Translations under genes and position numbers: made by a program
Origin: DATCIH01 sp036507955
GTDB taxonomy: Bacteria; Bacillota; Clostridia; Clostridiales; Clostridiaceae
DNA length: 26,398 bases
Assembly (NCBI GenBank): GCA_036507955.1
Contig: DATCIH010000102.1
Coordinates: forward strand, 1 to 26,398
Direction of reading: 5' to 3'
In this document: positions 7,634 to 15,739 of the stretch, piece by piece
How the letters are laid out: every line of letters begins with the position of its first letter
How positions within the stretch are numbered: position 1 is the first letter of the stretch
Notes under the pieces: generated by a model
Seen by the model: only the letters and a program-made list of their open reading frames with translations
Database searches by the model: none
Told to the model about the DNA's origin: nothing

Positions 7634-7822
7634 ATGAAAGCATCAGTAGATCAAGAAGGTTGTATTGGTTGTGAACTATGTACAGATGTGTGCCCTTCAG
7701 TTTTTAGCATGAATGATGAGGGTAAGGCACAAGCTATAGATGAAGATATACCATCTGGAAATAAAGATGAGGCACAAGAGGCCAGTGATGGCTGTCCAGT
7801 AAGTGTAATAGATATAAAGTAA
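7634..7822 (+). CDS. ferredoxin, single [4Fe-4S] cluster
   Basis: A 62-residue acidic protein, an electron carrier for anaerobic redox enzymes. The cluster ligands are Cys10, Cys13 and Cys16 in CIGCELC plus Cys54 in the distal DGCPV. This is the layout of small monocluster ferredoxins such as that of Thermotoga maritima. Cys20 is also present; in the Thermotoga protein the equivalent Cys forms a disulfide with a second non-ligand Cys, but that partner is missing here. The residues between the two halves are acidic and lack the second CxxCxxC, so a two-cluster ferredoxin is excluded. AAAGGAGG precedes the ATG by 7 bases. It is monocistronic, ending in a long terminator hairpin. Confidence 0.95.
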   Translation: MKASVDQEGCIGCELCTDVCPSVFSMNDEGKAQAIDEDIPSGNKDEAQEASDGCPVSVIDIK

Positions 7823-7842
7823 ATAATGAAGCATTGCTTGAA

Positions 7843-7886
7843 AAAGGTGATTACAAAATATTTTATAATATTTTGTAATCACCTTT
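7843..7886. terminator. bidirectional terminator between ferredoxin and diguanylate cyclase genes
   Basis: A 20-bp perfect stem (7843-7862 with 7867-7886) and a TTAT loop lie between two convergent genes. CACCTTT ends the stem on the plus strand and CACCTTTTTC on the minus strand, so both directions have a short T-run. Confidence 0.85.
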
Positions 7887-7976
7887 GCATTATAATTTAT
7901 AAATATTTTTTTATTTAGAAAATAGTAATCATTTCACAGCTAAATTTTGTACTTGTACGTCAAGATGGAGTATTTA

Positions 7977-9113
7977 CTAAGAAATGTGTATCCTATGTCT
8001 ATTATGTTTTTGTTCATACATCAACTGATCTGCGCACTCCAATATTTTATAAATATCATTTTGAGTATTTGTATAACCTGCCACACCATAACTGAATTTA
8101 AGTCTATATGTTTTTTCTCCTTTATTATTATAAGCTTCAACAAGTCGTGTTAAATTTTGTATGTAAACTTCAACCTGCTCTTGCTGTTGATCTTCTAATA
8201 AAACCAAGAACTCATCTCCTCCTAAACGTATTAGTTTATTTTTCCCTGGAAGAAAACTCTCACGGAGTAAGTTAGAAAATGCTTTAATTGCTTCATCCCC
8301 CTCAAGATGTCCATATTGGTCGTTAATAGTCTTAAACTCATCTATATCTATATAAATTATAAAAAGATTATTAAGTTTTTTATAGTCCATATTTTGAGCG
8401 TACTTCTCATAGGATAAACGGTTTTCTAGTCCTGTCATACTATCACGATATGCTTGGTCATTGAGTATAAAAACATAAATAACTACAATAACTATTGCTA
8501 CGCTATTCCAAGTAGTCAAATATACAGAATGCATTAACTGAATAATAGTGAATATGGCAGGTACAATGTAAAATAAACTAAATATAACAAGTTCCGAATG
8601 AGTAAACTTTTTGTGGTGTTTATAAATAAAATATAAGTTATACCCAAAGTATATGTAGCTCATACATGGTAAAATAAAAAACAAAGGTCCCCTTTCGTAT
8701 ATATTTTCGCTTGTTATATAAAAAAGTTCACCCCCATTATAACTTATCAAGGCTCCTATTCCATTAATGAATAATGGCAGTAGAAGTATGCTACTTACTT
8801 TGATTTTCTCAGTCTGAAACCTACTAGCCCATTCTTTAATAAATACAAATCCAAGAAATGGAATGATAGGAGCCATAATAAATCCAATCATATTGACTAG
8901 CTTATGCAATACCATAAATTGCTTTAAATTTGGACTATTTAATAGGACACTAAATATCTCTAATATTAATGTAATCAACGTTAGTCCTATAATCCACACA
9001 AATAATCTATTAATTATATTTTTTCTATTCATATTAAAACAAGCATGCCCAAGTAAAATAACTAATAAAAATGATAAAACAATATTTATTTGGACTTGTA
9101 ATAAATTCACCAT
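7977..9113 (-). CDS. membrane diguanylate cyclase (GGDEF)
   Basis: A 378-residue protein. The N-terminal 220 residues form about seven membrane helices, resembling the 7TM sensor regions of bacterial kinases and cyclases. A complete GGDEF domain follows, with the DSMTGLENR entry motif (near 224), the metal-binding IDIDEFK (near 255) and RLGGDEF (296-302). It should make cyclic di-GMP from two GTP at the inner face of the membrane. The RxxD product-inhibition site expected five residues before GGDEF is absent (PGKNKLIR instead). I prefer the ATG at 9111-9113, ten bases after GGAG, over an ATG nine bases upstream that almost touches GGAG. No EAL or HD-GYP domain is present. Confidence 0.93.
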   Translation of the reverse strand: MVNLLQVQINIVLSFLLVILLGHACFNMNRKNIINRLFVWIIGLTLITLILEIFSVLLNSPNLKQFMVLHKLVNMIGFIMAPIIPFLGFVFIKEWASRFQTEKIKVSSILLLPLFINGIGALISYNGGELFYITSENIYERGPLFFILPCMSYIYFGYNLYFIYKHHKKFTHSELVIFSLFYIVPAIFTIIQLMHSVYLTTWNSVAIVIVVIYVFILNDQAYRDSMTGLENRLSYEKYAQNMDYKKLNNLFIIYIDIDEFKTINDQYGHLEGDEAIKAFSNLLRESFLPGKNKLIRLGGDEFLVLLEDQQQEQVEVYIQNLTRLVEAYNNKGEKTYRLKFSYGVAGYTNTQNDIYKILECADQLMYEQKHNRHRIHIS

Positions 9114-9149
9114 ATAAACCATACTCCATTTGTATATTTTGCATATTTT

Positions 9150-9179
9150 ATTATATCATACGCCAGCTGTTATTTACAA
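9150..9179 (-). promoter_or_regulatory. promoter of the diguanylate cyclase gene
   Basis: On the minus strand TTGTAA (9174-9179) and a perfect TATAAT (9150-9155) are 18 bp apart, with an extended TG one base before the -10. The start codon follows about 37 bp downstream. Confidence 0.65.
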
Positions 9180-9240
9180 TATTTGTACTTATTTCATGTA
9201 TGTGGGTATACGTTTATTTCCGAGAAACGGGAGCAGAAAC

Positions 9241-9283
9241 AAAAAAACAAACCCCATTTCAGCTATTAACAAAAATGAGGTTT
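9241..9283 (-). terminator. intrinsic terminator of the SPFH gene
   Basis: In the minus-strand transcript AAACCTCATTT pairs with AAATGGGGTTT (one G-U wobble) around a 13-base loop, followed by GTTTTTTTG. It lies about 60 bp past the stop. Confidence 0.8.
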
Positions 9284-9343
9284 AACTATTTTGTGAGCAA
9301 TAATAATTTTTCTTTTCTTTACGATCTTCCTTCAAATCTAAAG

Positions 9344-11371
9344 TTAGCTTTCCTTTGCTGGTACTTCCTTTTCAGCAGTTTCAACATCAACTTTTGTACC
9401 TTGTTCAATTGTTTTCATTATGGAATCCTTAATGCTTTTCACCCTAGAATCTTCTTCTTTGCTTGATTCGTTAAACGTAACTCCCAGTTTTTCACTTATC
9501 AAAAGTCCAAGAAGCATTTCAAAAGCATTTACTGAACTGCCCTGCCCTTGTCCTGAACCCATACTTATAACAGTCTTTGGCACTATATCTATCTTTGATT
9601 TTTCTATCGCTGTAGTAAACTTGTTCATAACATCTTGAACAACCTGATACTGCGGACCTCCATATGCCTTTACCTGTTCCTCGATAGCAATGGCTTTACC
9701 AATACCAACCCTAGCCTCTTTTTCAGCTTCTGCTTCTGCAATTGCTTTTATCTTGGAAGCTTCCTGTAGTGACCTTTGATATTCAGCCTTACCTTGGTTG
9801 CTCTGTATTTGAATATTTATATCAGATTCTGTTAGGAATCTTTGCTGCAAGGCCTTAGACTCAGCCTCTCTTAATTCCTTCTCTTTTCCTGCTGCTTTTT
9901 CCTGCTGTGAATAAGTCTCTATTCGCTCAACCGCAATCTGCCTGTCACGAAGTTGGGTAAGTATTACTTCAATCTTGTTATCGTTTGCAGAGGCAGATGG
10001 TGTACCTATGAGCACTTCCTCAAGCTCAAGATTATAATGATCGAACTTAATCTTCATTTCCTTGGAGGAGGTATCCTGTATCTCATTTCTCTCCTGAATA
10101 AGCTGTATCAGGGTCTTAGTCTGACCTATATTTTTGAAGTATGCTGAAACCATTGGATCAAGCGTCTGGTCAACTAGCATCTTCACATCTCCAAACCTTT
10201 GTATAACTAAAGGTGCCTTTTTATAGTCTATGTGCATAACTACTGACAAAGGAAGTGATGGCTCGAATGCATCCTTTGTAATAAGACTTACTTCTTTAAG
10301 ATTTTCATCAAATTTATGAGAACCGGTCTGGTTGCTTATCCATTTTAATATTATATTTGTAGTAGGTATCCTGACTATCTTTCCTGCATAGGTATTAAAT
10401 GCATATTTGCCAGGCATTAAAGGCTCTCTCCATACACCTCTGGAACCCTTCTCAACAAGTTCACCATGTTTATAATCTTCTCCTGTTGAGTCTACGCCCT
10501 TAGGTCCTATATAAGATATAACCACTCCGACATATCCCACTTCTATCAGTGTCTTGTCAATAAATTCCACGGTTGCAAAAAATCTATTAATAAAGTACGT
10601 ACCTTCAACTAAAACCTGATGCTGTCTTCCTCTGAAGCCCCCTGCTTTTAGGAACTTCTCCGGATCTTGAAAATTATTATGATAAATTTCAGGGAAGGTT
10701 GGATCATCACCAACTGCAGGTGCAATAATATCCTCCCTGTTTAAAGAAAGCCCATCATGGACTGTAACTATTCCCACCATATCATCGTTACCTTTTATTA
10801 CAATGGGTTTAAAACCTGCTCTATCTTTGAGTAGTTCTGTCATCTTCGTAATAGTAATTTCTTCGGAACTTGTCCCCATTGGTAGATAGTATATCTTCTC
10901 TTCTGTCAAGATAATAAATTGTGCAAGGTTGAACGCATATGTGCCTTCGCGAATTATACCCCTTTGAGGACCTTTTTGACCTCCATTAAGCAAAAACCCT
11001 CTAGCATTTTGAAAATTACTACCTTCAGGTATTACTTTGCTCAGCGTCTGAATCGGCTCTAAAGGCTTGCCATCACGGGCAAAAACATATGCAATCTGTC
11101 CCTGTGGAACAGTTACAAGTGGACAAATATGGACCTTATACATCAGAGGGGTTAAAAAATGTATACCTCCTCTAATTATCTGAGGCTGATAGCCAGCTTC
11201 ACCATTAAGTGCAATAATCTGTTCATTAAGTGAACCCTTATGAGACCACCATTTTTCTACTATGGCAATTTTATTATTGGGTATTATTCTAAAACCTATA
11301 ATTTTTAAAAATATGAATATACCAACCAGTATTAAAAGTGGAGTTACCAATTGCCCTATATACATCTTCAT
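9344..11371 (-). CDS. SPFH/band-7 domain membrane protein (flotillin/stomatin-like)
   Basis: Encodes 675 residues. There is one N-terminal helix (about 8-27), then a long beta-rich region with repeated Arg-Gly-Gly/Gly-Tyr-Phe units that resembles an extended band-7 domain. A helical region follows, rich in Glu, Lys, Ala and Gln (about 475-580, with runs such as AIAEAEAEKEAR), typical of SPFH oligomerisation coiled coils. The tail ends with charged residues. SPFH proteins assemble into large membrane rings or microdomain scaffolds; the specific role here is unknown. It is longer than most bacterial flotillins (around 500). It starts at ATG 11369-11371 after a GGGGGATG-type site. A 37-codon lysine-rich gene lies 38 bp upstream, and a terminator follows. 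Confidence 0.88.
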   Translation of the reverse strand: MKMYIGQLVTPLLILVGIFIFLKIIGFRIIPNNKIAIVEKWWSHKGSLNEQIIALNGEAGYQPQIIRGGIHFLTPLMYKVHICPLVTVPQGQIAYVFARDGKPLEPIQTLSKVIPEGSNFQNARGFLLNGGQKGPQRGIIREGTYAFNLAQFIILTEEKIYYLPMGTSSEEITITKMTELLKDRAGFKPIVIKGNDDMVGIVTVHDGLSLNREDIIAPAVGDDPTFPEIYHNNFQDPEKFLKAGGFRGRQHQVLVEGTYFINRFFATVEFIDKTLIEVGYVGVVISYIGPKGVDSTGEDYKHGELVEKGSRGVWREPLMPGKYAFNTYAGKIVRIPTTNIILKWISNQTGSHKFDENLKEVSLITKDAFEPSLPLSVVMHIDYKKAPLVIQRFGDVKMLVDQTLDPMVSAYFKNIGQTKTLIQLIQERNEIQDTSSKEMKIKFDHYNLELEEVLIGTPSASANDNKIEVILTQLRDRQIAVERIETYSQQEKAAGKEKELREAESKALQQRFLTESDINIQIQSNQGKAEYQRSLQEASKIKAIAEAEAEKEARVGIGKAIAIEEQVKAYGGPQYQVVQDVMNKFTTAIEKSKIDIVPKTVISMGSGQGQGSSVNAFEMLLGLLISEKLGVTFNESSKEEDSRVKSIKDSIMKTIEQGTKVDVETAEKEVPAKES

Positions 11372-11409
11372 CCCCCTTAATAAATTTATTTGATTATATT
11401 TTCTAATTG

Positions 11410-11523
11410 TTATTTCTTTGGTTTCTTTACTGCAACTGGTGTTGCCACAACTGTGGGTTGCACAGCAACTTTCTCATTTGTTTTCTTCTTTTTTTTCGTC
11501 TTATTCGGATTCTTATCTCCCAT
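11410..11523 (-). CDS. 37-residue lysine-rich small protein
   Basis: A short reading frame beginning ATG-GGA-GAT with AGGGGTGAT at a proper distance upstream, and a stop 38 bp before the SPFH start. The product begins MGDKNPNKTKKKKK and ends with a Val/Ala/Pro/Thr-rich segment and KKPKK; it is highly basic and probably unstructured. The strong ribosome binding site, tight linkage and lack of overlap with any other gene favour a true gene co-transcribed with the SPFH gene. It might bind nucleic acid or acidic membrane surfaces, but that is inference from charge only. Confidence 0.6.
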   Translation of the reverse strand: MGDKNPNKTKKKKKTNEKVAVQPTVVATPVAVKKPKK

Positions 11524-11599
11524 TTAATATCACCCCTTTTTTTTGATTTATTCGTTTTTGGGAATAATCATACTTCCTAGATATATTCTTCAATTTATC

Positions 11600-11629
11600 A
11601 AAAAGCCACTTTAATAAAAAGTGACTTTT
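11600..11629 (-). terminator. intrinsic terminator after the methyltransferase gene
   Basis: In the minus-strand transcript AAAAGTCACTTT pairs with AAAGTGGCTTTT (one wobble) around a 5-base loop, ending in TTTTTG. It lies 12 bp past the stop at 11641. Confidence 0.75.
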
Positions 11630-11640
11630 AATAGTTTTAA

Positions 11641-12201
11641 TTATCTGTTTTGGCACCTTAGAACATAAGCTGGTGGAAAGTTAAGGAAAACTCTATCATA
11701 CTCTACATTTTTAAAATAACTACGAATATATTCTTTTTTAAATAATGTGTATTGAAATGTGATAAATACACCCTTTCTCTTTAGCATCTGTCCAGATGTT
11801 TTCAAAATTTTCCCAGAAACATTCTTTGGTAAACTAGCAAAAGGCAACCCTGACACTATATAGTCTACTACTTTAATATTATACTTTTTTAAATGCTTAT
11901 CTATATTTTCAGCTGAATCATTTATAATCAAAACGTCATTTAAATCTCCATATTTATTTACAAGTCCATTATAAAACACTTTATTATATTCAACTAGTAA
12001 TAGTAAAGTACCCTCTCTTCTCTTCTTAATAAGAACCTCTGTAAATACTCCTGTTCCTGGTCCATACTCTACTATACATTTTGCAGAATTGAAATCTATG
12101 TCTTGAACCATTTTTTGTGCTAACTTTTCAGAGCTTGGAGCTACAGCCCCCACAGTTCTTGGCGATTTAAAATATTCAATTAAAAATTTTAAATAATTCA
12201 T
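11641..12201 (-). CDS. SAM-dependent methyltransferase, phospholipid N-methyltransferase-like
   Basis: A soluble 186-residue class I methyltransferase. The N-terminal FKSPRTVGAVAPSS is the signature start of the COG3963 (phospholipid N-methyltransferase-like) group, which shares ancestry with rRNA adenine dimethylases. The SAM-binding loop is VEYGPGTGVF (about 44-53), an acidic motif-II Glu follows (LLLVEYN), and a motif-IV-like SGLPFAS lies near 117. I chose the ATG at 12199-12201 because GGAG lies 6 bases upstream; an ATG four codons earlier lacks a site. It is monocistronic with its own terminator. The substrate could be phosphatidylethanolamine or another lipid or small molecule; the group is poorly characterised in Clostridia. 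Confidence 0.8.
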   Translation of the reverse strand: MNYLKFLIEYFKSPRTVGAVAPSSEKLAQKMVQDIDFNSAKCIVEYGPGTGVFTEVLIKKRREGTLLLLVEYNKVFYNGLVNKYGDLNDVLIINDSAENIDKHLKKYNIKVVDYIVSGLPFASLPKNVSGKILKTSGQMLKRKGVFITFQYTLFKKEYIRSYFKNVEYDRVFLNFPPAYVLRCQNR

Positions 12202-12456
12202 ACTAAACTCCATTCCGGCTACTTTTCGTTTGTATCTCTTAAATCAGTAATTTAGTTCAGTAACCTATACATTCAGTGTATCATAGTTTCCAGTTCAAAG
12301 TAATATTGAACAAACCAGATTAATTTATTATTTAATAAATTTCAATATATACATCATATTATATTATACAGTTATTTAATAGCTTATTCCGGAAATTTAA
12401 TATTTTTTGTTGGAAATTTTATCAATTCCATGTATATTATCTGATGATTCTATCCT

Positions 12457-12960
12457 TTAAACGTTACCTTTTTGTAGAAATTTTATTTGCTCAACGCTCT
12501 CTTCAATTCGGACTAAATGTTGTGTAATTTCTTCAACTTGGAACAAACGTTGAACTATTTCTTCAATTAATATCTCAGATTTCAATGTTATTTCATAGTC
12601 ATGTTCCGAACGCAGTCTGTCTTTTTCTTGCTGCCTATTCTGGCTCATCATTATAAATGGTGCCTGAAGGGATGAAACACATCCAAGTACGAGATTCAGC
12701 AATATATATGGAAAAGGATCAAAAGGCTTAATTATGAGAGCTAATGTGTTCACAGCAATCCAACCACCCAAAAGTAGCAAGAAAATGATAATAAAGGTCC
12801 AGCCCCCTGCAAAAGATGCTATTTTGTCTGCCAGATAGTCTCCAAAAGTAAGTTCCTGCTCCTCTAGTTGATTAACATTGTGGGTAAGTTGTACCCCTAT
12901 TAAATCTTCTACATTACGAGACGCTGAGGCCCTTGTAAAACTTGCAAACTTTTTTTTCAT
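12457..12960 (-). CDS. DUF1003 family membrane protein
   Basis: A protein of 167 residues. A polar N-terminus (1-45) is followed by two hydrophobic helices (about 52-77 and 84-106) joined by the family's DPFPYILLNLVLG segment, then MSQNRQQEKDR (105-115) and a Tyr-Glu-Ile-Thr-Leu-Lys continuation leading into a C-terminal coiled coil (about 118-165). This matches the DUF1003 layout closely. Function is unknown. AGGATGATT precedes the ATG at 12958-12960. It follows the VTT-family gene by 82 bp on the same strand and may be the last gene of a ligA-VTT-DUF1003 unit. Confidence 0.85.
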   Translation of the reverse strand: MKKKFASFTRASASRNVEDLIGVQLTHNVNQLEEQELTFGDYLADKIASFAGGWTFIIIFLLLLGGWIAVNTLALIIKPFDPFPYILLNLVLGCVSSLQAPFIMMSQNRQQEKDRLRSEHDYEITLKSEILIEEIVQRLFQVEEITQHLVRIEESVEQIKFLQKGNV

Positions 12961-13042
12961 AGATAATCATCCTTTCGCTTTCATGGTAAAAAATATCGTC
13001 GATGTTATTGCATTATACGCCGGCGGAGGAATGATTGTGTTA

Positions 13043-13669
13043 TCATCTTATTTGTTTTTTCCATTTCTTGAAATTAAAATAGCTAACAATAATGACACCA
13101 AAAAGTGTCACACCAAAAATATATATAGAATATTTCATACTAATTCCTAAAAAGGTATATAAAAGAATAATGGGGGTATCAGCTAAAAATATTGTTAAAA
13201 TATATTTTTTGAAACTAATTCCAGTTAAAACAGAAAAGAAACAAATAATATCTGAGGGTACTACAGGCGAGGAAATTCCCAACGCTAAAATTTGTACATT
13301 ATTCTTTTTAATCAAGTTGTATATCCTAGGATATTTATTAATTATTTTATTTTGATAGTTCATACCAACTGTAAACTTTGTAAAGAAAAATAATATAATT
13401 TCACTTAACAAATTTGCTATTGTAGTTAAAATAAAGGCTTCTAATGGACTAAATAAAATACCTCCAATAATTATAAAAACAGTACATGGTATAAGGGTAA
13501 AAATTCTTAAAGTTGCAATTACAAGAAATAAGAATACGCTATATTGTGAATAAATATTCAAAAAAACCGTGATTTTATGAATTCCATCATTATATAATTG
13601 ATACTTGAAAAATGTAAATAAAATTGCTGCCCAAAACAGAAAAATAATACTTTTAAATAGTTTATTCAT
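13043..13669 (-). CDS. TVP38/TMEM64 (VTT/DedA-like) membrane protein
   Basis: A 208-residue integral membrane protein with about six hydrophobic segments. Two family hallmarks are visible: the first re-entrant motif around RIFTLIPCTVFIIIGGILF (near 55-73), and the second around ISSPVVPSDIICFFSVLTG (near 132-150), where charged or Pro-rich re-entrant loops occur in VTT proteins. DedA/VTT proteins act in lipid scrambling and membrane homeostasis; the substrate here is not known. It starts at the ATG at 13667-13669, 37 bp after ligA ends, with no terminator between, so co-transcription is likely. Its C-terminal end is basic (KKWKKQIR). Confidence 0.85.
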   Translation of the reverse strand: MNKLFKSIIFLFWAAILFTFFKYQLYNDGIHKITVFLNIYSQYSVFLFLVIATLRIFTLIPCTVFIIIGGILFSPLEAFILTTIANLLSEIILFFFTKFTVGMNYQNKIINKYPRIYNLIKKNNVQILALGISSPVVPSDIICFFSVLTGISFKKYILTIFLADTPIILLYTFLGISMKYSIYIFGVTLFGVIIVSYFNFKKWKKQIR

Positions 13670-13706
13670 TATATTCCTTTACTCGTATAGTTATATATTA
13701 AAAATC

Positions 13707-15680
13707 TTATTCAGGTATTATTCCTCTATTAAGCCACTGCGCAAACTGATTTTCAGTAATAATGCTTATTCCCAATTCTTTTGCTTTCTTATTTTTAGAG
13801 GAACCGGATAAATTGTCATTATTTAATAAATAATTTGTCTTCGAGGTCACGGTACCTGTTACTTTACCGCCTTTTTCTTCAATTATAGTTTGTAAATCAT
13901 CTCTATTTTTAAATTGTTCAACTGAACCTGTTATAACAAAATTAATATTATCAAATATCAGCTCTGTATCGGATGCTTTGATTTTTTCAAATTCGATTTC
14001 ATTAAGCAAATCTTCTATTATAATTTTGTTCTTTTCATCCTTAAAAAAATTAACATATGAATCTGCAAGAACTTCACCAATGCCACTTATTTCAATTAAT
14101 TGTGAATAATCCGCACTCTCAATATCATTCCAAGCATACCTAAAGCTCTTACATATAAGTTTTGCATTTGATAACCCAACGTTAGGTATTCCTAGGCTGT
14201 AAAGTAGCCTTGCAACGCTTGTCTTTCTTGCTCTATTAATAGAAGTTACTAATTTAGTAAAGGATTTTTCTCCAAACCCCTCCATAATAATTATTTCTTC
14301 TTTGAACTTTTCAACATGAAAGATATCCGCAAGCTCTTTAATTAACCCTTTAGCAATCAATTTTTCAATAGTAGCATCAGATAATCCTTCTATATTCATT
14401 GCATTCCTACTTACAAATAAGGTAAACAATTTATTTTTTTTTGCAAGGCACTCCTCATTTGGACAATATAAGAATTTCACACCATTATCCTGTTTAACTC
14501 CAGTTTTACCTCCACACACAGGACAAACTTCTGGTATTTCTGCCATTCCGCTTCTAGTTATATTCTCAGCTACCTGTGGGATAATCATGTTTGCCTTGTA
14601 TACACCTATGGTATCTCCAATTCCAAGCTCTAGACCTTCCATGATACTTATATTATGAAGACTCGCTCTACCTACCGTTGTACCTTCAAGTTCTACAGGT
14701 TCAAATATTGCTATAGGATTAATTAATCCCGTTCGAGATGCACTCCATTCTACTTCTAACAGCGTTGTTTCTTTAATTTCATCACGCCACTTGAAGGCCA
14801 CTGAATCTCTCGGGAACTTCGCGGTTGAACCTAATGACTCCCCATATGCAATATTATCGTAAATTAAAACTAATCCATCAGAAGGAAAATCATTTTCTGC
14901 AATATTTTCAGCAAACCATGAAACTGATTCTTCTATATTCAAGGAATTTACTTCTTTGAACTCAACAACATCAAAGCCTTGAATCTTTAGCCAAATTAAT
15001 TGAGCAACCCTCGAGTTTTGAAAGTCAATATTATCTGCTTTAACTATTGAAAATGCATAGTAATATACATTTCTCTCAGAAGTAATCTTATTATTTAACT
15101 GTCTTACTGAGCCACTGCAAAGATTTCGCGGGTTCTTATATTTAGCGACCACATCTTCTATTTCATTATTCATTTTGACAAAATCCGAATAACGGATAAT
15201 AGCTTCTCCTCTTAAAATCAAATTTCCCTTATATGAAATATTAACAGGTACGTTTTTAAACACTTTAGCATTATTTGTTATTACTTCACCAACTTCACCA
15301 GTTCCCCTAGTAACAGCCTTTATAAGCTTGCCTCCCGCATAGGTTAATACAATTGTAAGCCCGTCTAACTTCCAAGAAAGAATACCGTTTTCTTGTCCAA
15401 TCCATTGCTTCAAAACATCTACATTTTTTGTTTTATCTAAAGACAACATAACCTTTTCATGCTGTTCTTTAGGTAAATTGCTCAGTAATTCATAGCCAAC
15501 ATGTATTGATGGACTACTAGAAAGCACAACACTCATTTCTTTTTCCATCTCCAATAATTCATCATATAGCTTATCATATTCTATATTTGGCATAACTTCT
15601 GTATTTTCTTGATAATATGCTTTAGCTGCATTGTTTAATATTTCAATCTTATTTTTCATCGATTGAAGTTTATCCATCAT
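13707..15680 (-). CDS. ligA: NAD-dependent DNA ligase LigA, divergent paralogue
   Basis: Full-length (657 residues) with all LigA domains: Ia (EYDKLYDEL, 34-42), adenylation domain with KLDG (104-107, Lys104 nucleotidyl acceptor), RGE (157-159) and FKW (Lys297), OB fold ending GRASLHN (337-343), four-Cys zinc finger (386, 389, 406, 411), helix-hairpin-helix repeats (about 430-545) and BRCT (about 578-650). It would seal nicks using NAD+. Several usually invariant positions differ. The TRGDG motif reads TRGTG. The ungapped equivalent of Escherichia coli motif IV DGVVIK reads DGLVLI, so the Lys is Ile. Asp32 of domain Ia is Asn. This looks like the second LigA often found in Clostridia rather than the housekeeping enzyme; activity is uncertain. 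GGAGGT precedes the ATG. Confidence 0.9.
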   Translation of the reverse strand: MMDKLQSMKNKIEILNNAAKAYYQENTEVMPNIEYDKLYDELLEMEKEMSVVLSSSPSIHVGYELLSNLPKEQHEKVMLSLDKTKNVDVLKQWIGQENGILSWKLDGLTIVLTYAGGKLIKAVTRGTGEVGEVITNNAKVFKNVPVNISYKGNLILRGEAIIRYSDFVKMNNEIEDVVAKYKNPRNLCSGSVRQLNNKITSERNVYYYAFSIVKADNIDFQNSRVAQLIWLKIQGFDVVEFKEVNSLNIEESVSWFAENIAENDFPSDGLVLIYDNIAYGESLGSTAKFPRDSVAFKWRDEIKETTLLEVEWSASRTGLINPIAIFEPVELEGTTVGRASLHNISIMEGLELGIGDTIGVYKANMIIPQVAENITRSGMAEIPEVCPVCGGKTGVKQDNGVKFLYCPNEECLAKKNKLFTLFVSRNAMNIEGLSDATIEKLIAKGLIKELADIFHVEKFKEEIIIMEGFGEKSFTKLVTSINRARKTSVARLLYSLGIPNVGLSNAKLICKSFRYAWNDIESADYSQLIEISGIGEVLADSYVNFFKDEKNKIIIEDLLNEIEFEKIKASDTELIFDNINFVITGSVEQFKNRDDLQTIIEEKGGKVTGTVTSKTNYLLNNDNLSGSSKNKKAKELGISIITENQFAQWLNRGIIPE

Positions 15681-15739
15681 GTAATGTGACCTCCAAATAA
15701 TCTCTTTATATCTGTTCCGCTTAATATGATTTGTTGTTG

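Noticed and set aside
9071..9466. 131-codon plus-strand frame
   Set aside because: It overlaps the start of the cyclase gene, its promoter, the SPFH terminator and the SPFH gene end; composition is that of antisense AT-rich DNA and there is no ribosome binding site.
12878..13150. Plus-strand frame with a hydrophobic stretch and a GGAGGAATG sequence
   Set aside because: It runs antisense to the DUF1003 start and the VTT gene end, both well supported. Its hydrophobicity mirrors those genes.
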